Shown piece by piece: positions 34,850-45,671 of a DNA stretch of 64,000 bases. Source of the DNA: Psychroflexus curvus (lineage in GTDB: Bacteria; Bacteroidota; Bacteroidia; Flavobacteriales; Flavobacteriaceae). The notes below the pieces were generated by a model. That model did no database searches, was not told the DNA's origin, and was given only the letters and a program-made list of their open reading frames with translations. Position numbers and translations under genes: made by a program. The stretch covers positions 186,001 to 250,000 of the forward strand of contig NZ_JAIQZF010000001.1 of the NCBI RefSeq assembly GCF_020164585.1, written 5' to 3'. Each line of letters opens with the position of its first letter. Within the stretch, counting starts at the first letter, position 1.

Positions 34850-37162
34850 TTAACTATCATTTAAACTTCTAAAATATCCAAATTCTTCATCAATTAATAC
34901 TCTTCTATCTAAACCTAAATTCATTTCTTCACAAGCCGTTTCGGCAACTAAAGAACATGAAAAACATGCTGATAGATTTAAATCGTAAATTCCTTGTCCT
35001 TCAGATTCCCAACAAAGTGGATCTGATGAACAGTTAATTGATCTTTCGAGTCCTTTTTTAATTATTTCAAGTATTTTTTCTGGTTCGCCCTGTGAAACTA
35101 AACCTCCCATACTGCCTTCTGAACCTTCTGCAGTATAGATAAGTACACCTGACATTAGCTTTTCAGGGTTTGATGAAATATATAGTCTTTCTTTTAAACT
35201 GGCTGTTGGGTATCCACAGGAAAACTCTAACTCTCTCATCATCATATGTGAGAAGGAGTGTATTAAAAAATGCTTGATTCCATGGTTTTTAATTTTCTGC
35301 ATAAAACTTGCACCTTGTTGGTTAGAGTTAATTTCACGATTTAAATAATGATTAAAACGGTTTTGAAGTATTTGATTTTCGTTTAGCCATTTATCCATTC
35401 TATTTTCATCAAATTGAAAAAAGAGTCCCTCTCCTAATGTTTCATTAGCGGGTAACACAAATAGTTCATTATCATCAATTGAAAAAATATTTTGACCATC
35501 AGAGGATTCTTGAATCTCTCTATCTCCGTTTTCATTAATTTTTACAATTCTTTCTTTAGGCTTTACCCTAGTAAAGTCAAATTGGATATTAGTTACTTTT
35601 AACTCATCGACTTGGTGAATTTTAACAAAGTACCTCGATAAACTGTCACTTAAATCTATTTCTTTAAAACTTAAGCCTTTGTTTTCTTTTTCACCTTCAA
35701 AAAAAGAGTTCTGAGAAAAGCATTTATACTCTTGAAATCTATAATTTTCGTGAAAATCTTGTTTTTCATTTTCACCCTCTACTTTGAAATATTCTGTCCT
35801 TAATTTTTCAATTGTGAGCGATTCATCATAAATATCATTTTCTCTTAAGAAATCTTCAAAATCATCCTCTATGTTTTTCTCCCAATATTTTTCTTTTGTC
35901 TTAGAAGTTTTCGACAGATTTTCTTTAATAGCATCCATTGCTTTTTTTAATACTTGAGAGATGTTTTCTGCCAGATGCATTGGTATAAATAAACTTGAAA
36001 ACCCATTGGCATAATAGGTATTATTTGCTGTCACCAATGCCACACTCATTTCCTCTCTATCACTATTTTTTTCATTACCATTTTTATGACACTTTTCATC
36101 TCGTAAGTATTCAGGATTATTTGGGTCAATCTCCCACGGTTTATGCCCTTTGCATTTTGGTTTTAAACTGTTAATACCCTCTAATGTAATTTTTGGTTTT
36201 TCTTTAGAACTTCCAGAGCCCAAACCACAAGAAGAACATTCAATATAAACAGAGCCATATCCTTCAGATTTCGTAGTGCTTTCAGACCACTTCAAATTTG
36301 GATTACTACAACAAGGTTCTACTGTGAATAAATTTTCTCCTGAATCTTCTCTTGGAAGTTGATAGGTTTCTTTTTGTGTCTTCCAATTTAAATATTTAGA
36401 CCATGGAATATCTGATAAATGCCCATTAGGGCAAATTAATATTAAATTTGTTTGTGATAATTCCTTGTATAAAGGGATATTTCCTCTTTGTTCATTATTA
36501 CCATCTGTGTATGGTTTAGTTCTTATTTGATTACCATCGGCATCTTTAATAGGAGAATTTGCATCACGAGGAGGAGAAAAATTACTTTTGGTATTACCTT
36601 TTTTAATCCATTCGGTCTTCCATTCATCAACTTTCTTTAATTCTTTTTTGCCATTTTTTTTATTTGCACCTAAAAACCATTTAGGAAAATGAGTGCCTTG
36701 TATTTGATAATCTCCAGCTTTCCCAGGGTTGCCATTATTAACTTCATTTAAAGCCATAGCGATTGGATGAGCAGGTTCAATTCTTCCGTGAACTTTTTTT
36801 GTCCAATTTACAGAATTAAAATTTTCGTTTAAAGCCATCTGAGGGATGGCCACTAAGCATTCTAGATTAATTAGTTCTTTTTCATGTTGTATGAATTTTA
36901 CAAAACGTTTATCATCGACAAGTGTTAGCCCTAAATTTTTTGCTTCCCTTTTAATTCCATCATAAATATCCTTTGGAGGGCTTTGCAAAAGAATTTTTAT
37001 TCTATTATTGAAAATAGTAACAAATTGCCATTTATTTATGTCGGAAACTAATACATAAGTACCAAATTTTGTGGTTATAATAGATCCCACACCAGCTGTT
37101 GATGATAGTAATTTATATTTACCAATACCTTGGTTATATTGATGTGATTGAAGTATGTTCAT
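34850..37162 (-). CDS. drmB: DrmB-like DUF1998 protein of a DISARM-type system
   Basis: 770 residues. The C-terminal DUF1998 region (about 640-760) has HSFSHMMMRELEFSCGYPTA, GVLIYTAEGSEGSMGGL and a cysteine set (CSSDPLCWESEGQG, then ACFSCSLVAETACEEMN) likely to bind zinc. Earlier Cys/His clusters (CPNGHLSDIPW at about 245, CSSCG at about 310, CKGHKPW at about 340) suggest further zinc sites. In DISARM, DrmB forms a complex with the DrmA helicase that loads on DNA with free 5' ends. Here it starts one base after the drmA stop, supporting tight coexpression. Length and order match DISARM. Confidence 0.82.
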   Translation of the reverse strand: MNILQSHQYNQGIGKYKLLSSTAGVGSIITTKFGTYVLVSDINKWQFVTIFNNRIKILLQSPPKDIYDGIKREAKNLGLTLVDDKRFVKFIQHEKELINLECLVAIPQMALNENFNSVNWTKKVHGRIEPAHPIAMALNEVNNGNPGKAGDYQIQGTHFPKWFLGANKKNGKKELKKVDEWKTEWIKKGNTKSNFSPPRDANSPIKDADGNQIRTKPYTDGNNEQRGNIPLYKELSQTNLILICPNGHLSDIPWSKYLNWKTQKETYQLPREDSGENLFTVEPCCSNPNLKWSESTTKSEGYGSVYIECSSCGLGSGSSKEKPKITLEGINSLKPKCKGHKPWEIDPNNPEYLRDEKCHKNGNEKNSDREEMSVALVTANNTYYANGFSSLFIPMHLAENISQVLKKAMDAIKENLSKTSKTKEKYWEKNIEDDFEDFLRENDIYDESLTIEKLRTEYFKVEGENEKQDFHENYRFQEYKCFSQNSFFEGEKENKGLSFKEIDLSDSLSRYFVKIHQVDELKVTNIQFDFTRVKPKERIVKINENGDREIQESSDGQNIFSIDDNELFVLPANETLGEGLFFQFDENRMDKWLNENQILQNRFNHYLNREINSNQQGASFMQKIKNHGIKHFLIHSFSHMMMRELEFSCGYPTASLKERLYISSNPEKLMSGVLIYTAEGSEGSMGGLVSQGEPEKILEIIKKGLERSINCSSDPLCWESEGQGIYDLNLSACFSCSLVAETACEEMNLGLDRRVLIDEEFGYFRSLNDS

Positions 37163-37163
37163 T

Positions 37164-40100
37164 TTAAATTGAGTTTATTTTAATAGCTGCCTCTGGTTCA
37201 ATTACTCTTAAAGACATTGGTACCTGCCATTTTTTACTATGAATAGTTCCTTCATAAGCGTCTATATCTACGTATAGTTGTTTTTGATTTTGTCTAGCTC
37301 GGGTAAACACTAATTCTGTTTGATCATCCAGTCCATCCTCTAAGTCCTTCCATTCATCTAAAGCAATGGCAAGCCATTCTTTAATTTGAATTATATTTTC
37401 ATCTTTTAGTAGGTTTTGAATTAGAGAGTCGAATGAATCTAATTTGGTTTTCTTTAATTCAAAATAGCTCATCAATTCATTTATAAGTTCATTTATATCA
37501 TCATCAGTCAAATTATTAATTGCACTAGCTGTATTTCTATTTGTAAATTCATTTCGAGTGTGTCTTATCATTGTTGCTAAGTATAAACCTAAATATCGCT
37601 CAATTGCTTTTTTGGTAAAAGGTGTGATTGAAATCGGTTCTACATAACTGTACATTTTTTCGTGAAACTCAATAAATTTTTCATAATGAGAAATATCTCT
37701 TGCTCTAAATGGGTGGTGAACTGTAAGTACAAGGCCATAATCATTTCTTGCCACACGACTACTCGCTTGTATATATTCTGCTGTATTTCTAGGCATTGAA
37801 TTCATAATGATTGTGTTAAACCTTGAAACATCAATACCCACGGAAATCATATTGGTAGCTACTAAAAATTCAGGTGGGACTTTTCCTCGAGTTTTAGTCT
37901 CATTTTCTATGTGAGCAAATCGATTTTCTGGTTTCCACTCAGATTCAACATTCTTCAATTCATTTTTAACTTCTTCTCCAGACAGTCTTCCTGTTAATTC
38001 AGCTTCTTGTATTGGTCCATATGTGTAAAGAGCGTGCATTAATTTTTGAGGTCTTAGTATTCGATTAAATACCTTTCTAAATTCTTTAAGAATGTAGGTT
38101 TGAATTTGAGATTGTGTTTTTCCAACCTCTTTTAAACTATTGAAATAAGATATGATTGTATGATAATAATCCATTACTTTAATGAATTCCTTATCATACT
38201 TTTCAAAGTCAATAGGATGATGATTTCCTAGTTCTTTCAATTCAAAAATCACTCTATGAGTCATTAAAATGGCAGATAAACGCATTTGCATCCAAATTTG
38301 AGTCCTTCCTGTTGGTAGTACACCCATATATTTTCTTTTGGCGATATACTCTGATTCAGTATTTTTAGCACCATTAAACCTTCTTTTGTAAAATGCAAAA
38401 AATGAATCATCACATTCAACACCCGGTTTTGGAAATAATTTAACTTCTCTACCAAATAGAGCAGCAATTTGAAGTTGTGTGTTTCTTGTAGTTGCTGTTG
38501 AGGATATTATTTTCGGGCGAGTACCATCTTCTGTGCATAATTGGTCTACAGCTGCTTCAAATAATGCAACGGCTGATCCTAGCGGACCTAAAAGAAGATG
38601 CAACTCATCTTGAATAATTAAATCAGGCGGCAAATAACCATTTTGTGGCTTTCCTTGTTCCCAATTTCCTTTTCCAAATAATCTTCTGGAGTCTTTTTGA
38701 TTGTTGTTTCCATCAACTTTATGTGCTAATTGTGCAAATTTATCTACCGTTCCAAATAAAAGACTTGGTGGATGTTGGTAAATGGTTTCGTCACAGAGAT
38801 TAACGGGAATTGGACCTTGAAAAAGTTTCTTTTTACTAGGTCGTCCTTTTCCAAAAGAGAAAGAGCATTTTTCTGTATTTGTACATTTCAAATGCAATTT
38901 GTCTTTATCATAAGTAGAAGTTCCATTACTCGAATCGGTTGATACTTCCCCTTTTAATTTTGATCCACACCAAGGACATTTAGAAAATGGAATTTTATTT
39001 TTCTTTTCCTTTTCCGAATTTAAATTTTGAAACTCCTCTATTAAAGATTTTTTTTCTTTGCTATCTACAATGTTTGATAATTTGTTTGGTAATGAATTAT
39101 CACCAACCCACAAGCCTATCGTAATAGGTTCTAATCCTAATTGATTCTCATCCCATCTTCGCAATAATTCTAGTGCCATAATCAAAAGTGTGGCACGTTG
39201 AAACTGCTGCATTGTTAATAGGCGTAAAGTATAACGCATTATTGAAGCAACACCGCCACCTCTTTCTTTGTATAGCTTACGTCTATTTATAATAGTTAAA
39301 GCAATTAAACCGAGGTATGCTTCTGTTTTACCTCCACCTGTTGGAAACCAAACCAAATCTACCCATTCGTTTCTTGCAACCCATTGATCATCATTTTCTG
39401 GTTTGAAAATACCATCTAAGTTTAAAAGAATAAATGCAAGCTGAAACGCTCTCCACCCTGCAGACTCTCTCTTAGAAAATAATTTATCATTAGCTTTTTT
39501 GTAAAAGTCTACATTAAACTCACTGAAATTATTTTCTTCAATCAAGTCCTCTATTTCACCATTCTTCACTTTTTCCGAATGAAATAACTGCATAAACATA
39601 GCAGAATTCATCAAGCGAAAAGAATTTAGGTTCTCAACGTTGTTATTACCATCTAATAAGCACTCAATGTTTTTCTTCATTCGGTTATAATCCACCTCAC
39701 ACTTATCTAGTTCTTGATTTGCGATTTCATCAAATTGGCTTTGATATTTCTGATCTTTTCTTTTTTGTTGAATCCATTTACCATAGGAATCTACAAACTC
39801 TATTAAGCCTGAAACAACCTCACGATTATCGGCATCAGAAAAAGCTGAAAGCCATTTAAACTCCTGTGGTTTAGAATTTTCTAAAAATTGAGGAGAAGTG
39901 AATTCTCCGTTACTTTTCTCAATTGGCTCTTTGTTTTTATCTCTTGGCACAGGTTCTATATCAGGCGTCTCACAGGCTGGTAAGTACTCTGATTCAACAC
40001 GAACTTTATTATTCTGTTTTGCCCAATTTACTGAACATCCGTGACCTATCGCGAAATCCTCAAACTGACGATAAATAAACTTTGTGGTTGTATCCTCATT

Positions 40101-41441
40101 AAATTGATTATCTGCGTCTTTTTTATACTCGTAATTTGTGTATGGAACGATATTATCACTTTCAGAAGCGATTTTCACACCAAAAAAAGCTTTGTTGTTT
40201 ACCTTCTCTGTGGCAACTGAGTAGTATCTTTTACCTTTTGGGTCTTCTTCAAAGGGAGTGCTATCATTAATTAATTGGATTTTTACAAATACTTTTTTGC
40301 CTTCTGAATTTCTAGAATCTCTACTTAATTGAATATTAGCCGATAATGAAGCATATTCTTCTTTATCTAATTGAATTTTGAATAAGTGCTCTAAACTATT
40401 TGATATTGTGCTATTATTTCTTTTAACTTCAATTTTTTCACTATAGTCTTTTGATTTTTTAGCTAAATAAGTCTTTTTTGCTTTATGTGCTTCAAAATTA
40501 ATGTCAGATATGTTTACTTCAGCTTGTAAGTTTTCCGAAGCCCAAATGGTATTTCTGTATAAATTGAGAAGATCCTTAATATGGTTTTTAAAATTTTCAA
40601 GTAATTCCACTTTTTGAGAAGCTTCATAGAGTTTCTTTCTTGTTTCTGTGTTATCTGTTTTGTTTTTTAGTTCAGAAAAAATGGTTTGTGTTAAGCTGCT
40701 TAAATTATTTGGAGTAAAATTTAAAGAGCCCTTTATATAAGGTTTGATATCTTTTTCGAAGATTTCATTTGCTTTATTTTGGTCATTAGTTCTTAATATT
40801 TGATTTATTTCTTTTATTTCATCACTAGATAGTTTGTGGTTGGCTTTCAAACATTTATTTATACCGAAATCTACAACAGTGATATATTTTGATAAATTGT
40901 TGTTTGTTACAAACTGATTAAATAAAATTGGATTTACTTCACATAAAACTCCAACATTTAGTAAATCGTCTTTTGTTAATTTTCGATAATAACGCGCATA
41001 AATATTGAAACCCAGATTACCATCTACCAAGAAATCTTCCTTCAAACAAAACGTAAGTCCCATTGTTTGAGGAAACATTTGATTAAGTTCCAAACTATCA
41101 TTACCATCAACATTTTCCGAATTGTGTTTTAATTTACTTTCCTCTTTTTCCTCTTCTTGATTATCATCTTCGTTTTCATCATCATTGGAATCCATTTGTA
41201 CCCCAACTTCTGCTGATTGACTCTCATCTTTTGGGAATAATATACCAGTACTATATAAAGACGCAGGCATTATATTAAGAATTTCAAAGTCATTGTTAAT
41301 TGGAAATTCAGTTTTGAGATCTTTGTCTGTGTTGCAAGTACCATTCAAGTTTACATATCGATAACCGCTAATACCAGGTCCAAGCGTCTGTTCTCTAATA
41401 AAGCGTTCTAAGCTTTCTCTTTTATTGAATATTTTATTCAT
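37164..41441 (-). CDS. drmA: DrmA-like large SF2 helicase of a DISARM-type system
   Basis: 1425 residues. Long N-terminal region (1-690) with an acidic patch (DSNDDENEDDNQEEEKEE, about 80-100). Helicase core: Walker A in WFPTGGGKTEAYLG (about 700), then MRYTLRLLTMQQFQRA (motif Ia region), a zinc-ribbon insert (CPWCGSKL...CTNTEKC, about 825-850), DEAH-like box IIQDELHLLLGPLG (about 945), SSTATT (motif III), and helicase C motifs ATNMISVGIDVSRFN and EYIQASSRVARN (about 1195-1230). These blocks are characteristic of DrmA. Together with DrmB it should act as the DNA-loading motor that recognises invading unmodified DNA. It overlaps the upstream gene by 4 nt (ATGA type). Confidence 0.85.
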   Translation of the reverse strand: MNKIFNKRESLERFIREQTLGPGISGYRYVNLNGTCNTDKDLKTEFPINNDFEILNIMPASLYSTGILFPKDESQSAEVGVQMDSNDDENEDDNQEEEKEESKLKHNSENVDGNDSLELNQMFPQTMGLTFCLKEDFLVDGNLGFNIYARYYRKLTKDDLLNVGVLCEVNPILFNQFVTNNNLSKYITVVDFGINKCLKANHKLSSDEIKEINQILRTNDQNKANEIFEKDIKPYIKGSLNFTPNNLSSLTQTIFSELKNKTDNTETRKKLYEASQKVELLENFKNHIKDLLNLYRNTIWASENLQAEVNISDINFEAHKAKKTYLAKKSKDYSEKIEVKRNNSTISNSLEHLFKIQLDKEEYASLSANIQLSRDSRNSEGKKVFVKIQLINDSTPFEEDPKGKRYYSVATEKVNNKAFFGVKIASESDNIVPYTNYEYKKDADNQFNEDTTTKFIYRQFEDFAIGHGCSVNWAKQNNKVRVESEYLPACETPDIEPVPRDKNKEPIEKSNGEFTSPQFLENSKPQEFKWLSAFSDADNREVVSGLIEFVDSYGKWIQQKRKDQKYQSQFDEIANQELDKCEVDYNRMKKNIECLLDGNNNVENLNSFRLMNSAMFMQLFHSEKVKNGEIEDLIEENNFSEFNVDFYKKANDKLFSKRESAGWRAFQLAFILLNLDGIFKPENDDQWVARNEWVDLVWFPTGGGKTEAYLGLIALTIINRRKLYKERGGGVASIMRYTLRLLTMQQFQRATLLIMALELLRRWDENQLGLEPITIGLWVGDNSLPNKLSNIVDSKEKKSLIEEFQNLNSEKEKKNKIPFSKCPWCGSKLKGEVSTDSSNGTSTYDKDKLHLKCTNTEKCSFSFGKGRPSKKKLFQGPIPVNLCDETIYQHPPSLLFGTVDKFAQLAHKVDGNNNQKDSRRLFGKGNWEQGKPQNGYLPPDLIIQDELHLLLGPLGSAVALFEAAVDQLCTEDGTRPKIISSTATTRNTQLQIAALFGREVKLFPKPGVECDDSFFAFYKRRFNGAKNTESEYIAKRKYMGVLPTGRTQIWMQMRLSAILMTHRVIFELKELGNHHPIDFEKYDKEFIKVMDYYHTIISYFNSLKEVGKTQSQIQTYILKEFRKVFNRILRPQKLMHALYTYGPIQEAELTGRLSGEEVKNELKNVESEWKPENRFAHIENETKTRGKVPPEFLVATNMISVGIDVSRFNTIIMNSMPRNTAEYIQASSRVARNDYGLVLTVHHPFRARDISHYEKFIEFHEKMYSYVEPISITPFTKKAIERYLGLYLATMIRHTRNEFTNRNTASAINNLTDDDINELINELMSYFELKKTKLDSFDSLIQNLLKDENIIQIKEWLAIALDEWKDLEDGLDDQTELVFTRARQNQKQLYVDIDAYEGTIHSKKWQVPMSLRVIEPEAAIKINSI

Positions 41442-43927
41442 TCTACTCTTTTTTGTATGTTTTTTACTTCTCTAAATGACAACTTACTTATCTCAGGCTT
41501 AAGTAAATCTACTAGCGTTTTAAGTCCTTCGATTGGGTTGTCTTCGTCTATCCCTAATTCATCCAGACTAAAATTATTTTTATAGTAATCTATTCGGTTG
41601 TTTAAAATTTGACCCTGAATTGCCTCTTCATCAAAACAGCCATCATTAAATAAATTTTTTAATATTCTACTATAAATGCGAGTAGCATTTCGTCTACCAC
41701 TAATATTGCTATTCCTAATGGTATATATTATTCTTAAATAGGCTGTTGGCAGCTCTAAATAATTGCAAAGTACCTTAAAAGCTTTATTTCTTCTAGGAAC
41801 CAAAGATTCTGATTCAGGGTTTGTCCAAGTGCTTTCAAAGTAGCTTTGTTTCACCATGTTTATATTATTTCTAGAGAATAAGGACTTTAAATCATTATAG
41901 ACAACCTCTTCATTTGATTCAGCGACCTTTCTGGAAAGTAATATTTTCCATAATCGACCTACATTATCGTCTTTTAAATCAAATTGGTTTCGTAGGATTT
42001 CTAAATCTTTCTCTTGTTGAGCAGTGTCTACAAGCTTTTCTGCTGGGTTAAATTCATCAATTAATTCGTCAAGTTTCTGAACATACAAGTGATTTTCATC
42101 TAAGTCTAAATTCTGATAAATCCATTTTATAGGTTGAATTCTCTTTTCTGAATTAGCTTCTTCAAAGTAAATCATCAAATCTGATGGGTTACATGTGTTG
42201 TGCTTATTATTCTCAAAGAGAACTTTAAATGTGATTCTTGAATCAGAACCTGAATAGTTGCTTTCCAAATCCCAGGAAATATCTAACCGTTTCTTAGGTT
42301 TTAGGTTTTGTATTTTTTCTTGAAGATTATCCCATTCAAAATCACTCCTTCTTATAGGATGATCTAAAGCTTTAAAATAACTTTTAACCAAATTATATTT
42401 GGACCACTTATAGGTCTGCTCAAAAAATAGAGCCGGGAAAATACATTTCAATCTAGTATTATAGCTAACAGATATTTCGTTAATATTCGGGTAAAAATGG
42501 TTGTTAAAATTTCCTTGATCTCTGTAGGAGAGAATAATGATTTTTTCTGTATTGATGTCTTCCAGTTTTTCCCAGTCAATAAATTTCCCATTTGAATTTA
42601 CATTCAATGAGTTTTTTATCAAACTAAAAAAACTTTCACTTTTTAAGATAGATCCATCTAAAACTATTTTGTAGTCAAAATCAAGTACATCAGATACTGT
42701 ATTCTTTAGATTTTCAAGAATAATAATATCCAATACATTAATTAAAGAGTTTCTTAAATTTACAATATCATCTTCTGGTAAGTCCAAGATATCTGCTTTA
42801 CTATCTTCTGAAATAAGTTGGCTATTCACATCTGGTGTAAAAATATGCTCTAAGATGTATTCCTTTATTTGGTTGTTGTAACAAAGCGAATAGACATTCA
42901 TCATTTTGATAGAACGAAGTTCGTATAATTCGTTACTCTTACATTCCAGTTGAAAGTCTTCCCAAAAAGTGGAATAGCTATTACCAATAAATCTTATGTT
43001 GGTTTTTGCGTTTTTCTGGATGGCTTTTAATAAAGTGTACTCTTCTAGCAGAATAGGATAACTTTCGAATGAATTTATATTAAAGCGTTCTTTTACTAGT
43101 TTGAGTCTATTAATTAAATTATCGCTAGATAAATTTTTCTTACTAAATGTAATTATTATTAATCTATTAAATTTAGTCTCATAATTTTTGTTCCAATTAT
43201 TCAAGATTTCAGAATTAAAATTCTGCATTACTCTCTTGCGCTCACAATCATAAAGAATAATCGTCCGTAACTCATCAATTAATTGACTATTTTCACGGTC
43301 AATATCTTCAAGTGTCAATTTGGTATTTATAAAATTATATCCTATTGATGCGTTTTCAATAGTATTTGCATAAGGTATTACTTCTATATAATTTGACAGG
43401 TGATTTTTCGTTTTTACTTGACAGTTTATCAAGCTTTTTACTTCAAAGCTTGAATTGGAGTCAAGAGCTTTTAAAAAACTTAACCTCCTTTTAATTATAG
43501 TCTTTTCTTTTTTCCAGTTTTTGTAAATCTTATTACCTCCATTCTTTGCTCTAGCATTTTGAGGGCATTGCATTAGTCTTTTTTCAACTCCATTTAGTGA
43601 TTTTATTTGTGCATTTAATTTAGTATTTAAATCTTCTGAAATGAAATCTCTATTTTTATTAAAAATATACTCTCGAACAAGAACATATTCGCTGATAACG
43701 TCAAGCAAATCATTATCAATAATGTGAAAATGTAAATGAATTTTGTTTAATGAATTACTTTCAAACTCTTGTGTTTTATAAATTATTTGTTCGGTGTATT
43801 TTAGAATATTAGCATACTTATCTTTCTTTGGATGTTGAACTTGTAAAAAAGCTTCTTCAAAACCTTCATTAACATTTTTGATTAAATCGAATAAACATTC
43901 TTTGATATGATTTTTTAAAATATTCAT
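41438..43927 (-). CDS. DrmE-like protein, unknown biochemical function
   Basis: 829 residues, soluble, Asn/Lys/Leu-rich, with no recognisable catalytic motif, zinc cluster or membrane segment. It lies just upstream of drmA, overlapping it by 4 nt, and overlaps the preceding helicase gene by 4 nt. DrmE, the class 2-specific DISARM protein, is a similarly sized protein of unknown function encoded immediately before drmA and drmB, so position and length suggest this is DrmE or its analogue. I cannot confirm homology by eye. The C-terminal third contains R-rich helices (SGRRNATRIYSRILK) that could contact nucleic acid. Confidence 0.55.
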   Translation of the reverse strand: MNILKNHIKECLFDLIKNVNEGFEEAFLQVQHPKKDKYANILKYTEQIIYKTQEFESNSLNKIHLHFHIIDNDLLDVISEYVLVREYIFNKNRDFISEDLNTKLNAQIKSLNGVEKRLMQCPQNARAKNGGNKIYKNWKKEKTIIKRRLSFLKALDSNSSFEVKSLINCQVKTKNHLSNYIEVIPYANTIENASIGYNFINTKLTLEDIDRENSQLIDELRTIILYDCERKRVMQNFNSEILNNWNKNYETKFNRLIIITFSKKNLSSDNLINRLKLVKERFNINSFESYPILLEEYTLLKAIQKNAKTNIRFIGNSYSTFWEDFQLECKSNELYELRSIKMMNVYSLCYNNQIKEYILEHIFTPDVNSQLISEDSKADILDLPEDDIVNLRNSLINVLDIIILENLKNTVSDVLDFDYKIVLDGSILKSESFFSLIKNSLNVNSNGKFIDWEKLEDINTEKIIILSYRDQGNFNNHFYPNINEISVSYNTRLKCIFPALFFEQTYKWSKYNLVKSYFKALDHPIRRSDFEWDNLQEKIQNLKPKKRLDISWDLESNYSGSDSRITFKVLFENNKHNTCNPSDLMIYFEEANSEKRIQPIKWIYQNLDLDENHLYVQKLDELIDEFNPAEKLVDTAQQEKDLEILRNQFDLKDDNVGRLWKILLSRKVAESNEEVVYNDLKSLFSRNNINMVKQSYFESTWTNPESESLVPRRNKAFKVLCNYLELPTAYLRIIYTIRNSNISGRRNATRIYSRILKNLFNDGCFDEEAIQGQILNNRIDYYKNNFSLDELGIDEDNPIEGLKTLVDLLKPEISKLSFREVKNIQKRVE

Positions 43928-45669
43928 GATTTAACAATACTGATTTCAACATTTAAAATCGCTCTAGTCAATCCAATAAAAATCTCATATTTATTGAGCT
44001 CGGATGGTTTTGAGATGACCAAAAAAACATTCTTTTTTTCCAGGCCTTTATATTTTAAAATAGAAGTATAACGCAATTTGTTTGCAGTGTCTGAAATGTT
44101 GTTTTCATCCAGTTCCTCAACATCTTTAACGATTAATAATTCTCTCAAATCTTCACCACCTTTATAATTGCCCTTTAGAAATGTTGATTCAATAAGTAAC
44201 ACGCAATCTTTTCCTATCAGAGATGAATCCGTTTCTCTAATTGGAGTGAGGATATTTTTGAGAATATGTTTTTTTACTTCCTGTAATGTTTTATGTTGAA
44301 ATACTTTTATTTGAGAGTAATCCTTTTCAAATGCTTGAGAAGAAATTGTTTTTGGATTTTCTAATACTTCAGAAGAAAATTTTCGAATTTCAGGATTTTG
44401 AGCACTTCTTTTTACTTCACTTATTTTAAAATGACTATAATATTCAGTCATTAAATCCGCAATTCCGGCAACATTTCGTCCACTCATTGAGTAGCTTTGA
44501 TCAATATCGTATAGAATAAGAGAGTTTCCATTTTTTAATCCCTGATTGTTAAATCCCGAGAATTTATTGATAAAAACATCCAAACCTCTATCTAAAAAAT
44601 CCTGTGCTTCGTCAATTACAATAAAGTCAAAAGGGATTAGTTTGTCCTCTTCTTCGAGTCTATAAATTGTACTCTTAACTAAATCATAAAAGTCATCTTC
44701 ACTCATAGAGGAAAGTTCATTAAAAGAATAATTTGGATTTAGTCTTTTGAAAAACCTAAAAAACGTTGTCACTTCAACATTGCTAGCAAGATTTCTTTGA
44801 TTTAAGATAGATTTGTTATAATGCATTAAAAGATTATTCCAACATAAATAAATCCCATTCTTGTTGTATTGCTTATCAATAAAAGCTTTAGCAATAGTTG
44901 TCTTGCCAGAGCCTGGGGGTCCTTCAATCATTATCCTTGGATTTTTATATAAACCTTCTAGTATTTCTATGTTCTGTATGCCTAACCATTCAAGAGTGTT
45001 GATTGTGTTTAACTTGTTCCTATCACTTATTATAGGACTTAGTATTTTTTTTATCGCAACACACTCTCTAAGAGATACCTCTTTGTAATTTCTAAAGTGT
45101 TTTTTGTGTTTGTTTTTAGAGTATTCAATTGCGTTTATTAGGAATTTTTCAATTGAATTCTCAAAATTTGAAGCTGTAAGTTTAGACCAAAGTAGATTGG
45201 AATCAATCAATTTTGATTCAAATGGGTAGTCAACGTGTGGAAAAGCAGTCGCTTCACAAAAAAAGCAGTTCTTGAAGTTATTTAGCGTATTGTCTTTTAA
45301 AGTGTACTTGTACCCCTCAGCTTGTTTGAAGGGATTTTGTTTCATAGGTGTATTGAAGTCTCTTCCATAGTAAAAAGTATTATTTTTAGTAGAAATTGGA
45401 CCACCCTTAACTTCTAGAACTAAAAGTCCATATTTACAAAGAATTAAAAAATCTATTTGTGCACTGGTCTTTTTATAATAATTAAAATTGTCTGAATGTT
45501 CAGGTAATTTCAAATCGTGCCAAACATCCCATTCTATATCACTTACTTTTAAATCAGTCCATAATTTTCTGTATATATCAATTTCACCATGTAGAGGTGA
45601 GCCATCTTTCTTTAGTATGATAGATTCTAAAGAATCTACAGGGTTATTAGGATGAAATCTTACAGGCAT
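43924..45669 (-). CDS. NERD nuclease-domain/superfamily 1 helicase fusion
   Basis: 581 residues. N-terminal NERD nuclease-related domain (about 25-130): GEIDIY, WDVWHDLKL, QIDFLILCKYGLLVLEVKGG, where the Asp and the ExK of EVKGG form the PD-(D/E)XK-like core. C-terminal UvrD/DUF2075-like helicase (about 225-581): Walker A in MIEGPPGSGKTTIAKAF, Walker B VIDEAQDF, YKGLEKKNVFLVI and the closing motif GLTRAILNVEISI. Such fusions are predicted DNA-processing enzymes of defence islands. It is wedged between the methyltransferase (2-nt gap) and the DrmE-like gene (4-nt overlap). It is not a standard DISARM component and may replace the DrmC phospholipase D nuclease. Confidence 0.82.
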   Translation of the reverse strand: MPVRFHPNNPVDSLESIILKKDGSPLHGEIDIYRKLWTDLKVSDIEWDVWHDLKLPEHSDNFNYYKKTSAQIDFLILCKYGLLVLEVKGGPISTKNNTFYYGRDFNTPMKQNPFKQAEGYKYTLKDNTLNNFKNCFFCEATAFPHVDYPFESKLIDSNLLWSKLTASNFENSIEKFLINAIEYSKNKHKKHFRNYKEVSLRECVAIKKILSPIISDRNKLNTINTLEWLGIQNIEILEGLYKNPRIMIEGPPGSGKTTIAKAFIDKQYNKNGIYLCWNNLLMHYNKSILNQRNLASNVEVTTFFRFFKRLNPNYSFNELSSMSEDDFYDLVKSTIYRLEEEDKLIPFDFIVIDEAQDFLDRGLDVFINKFSGFNNQGLKNGNSLILYDIDQSYSMSGRNVAGIADLMTEYYSHFKISEVKRSAQNPEIRKFSSEVLENPKTISSQAFEKDYSQIKVFQHKTLQEVKKHILKNILTPIRETDSSLIGKDCVLLIESTFLKGNYKGGEDLRELLIVKDVEELDENNISDTANKLRYTSILKYKGLEKKNVFLVISKPSELNKYEIFIGLTRAILNVEISIVKS

Positions 45670-45671
45670 AT

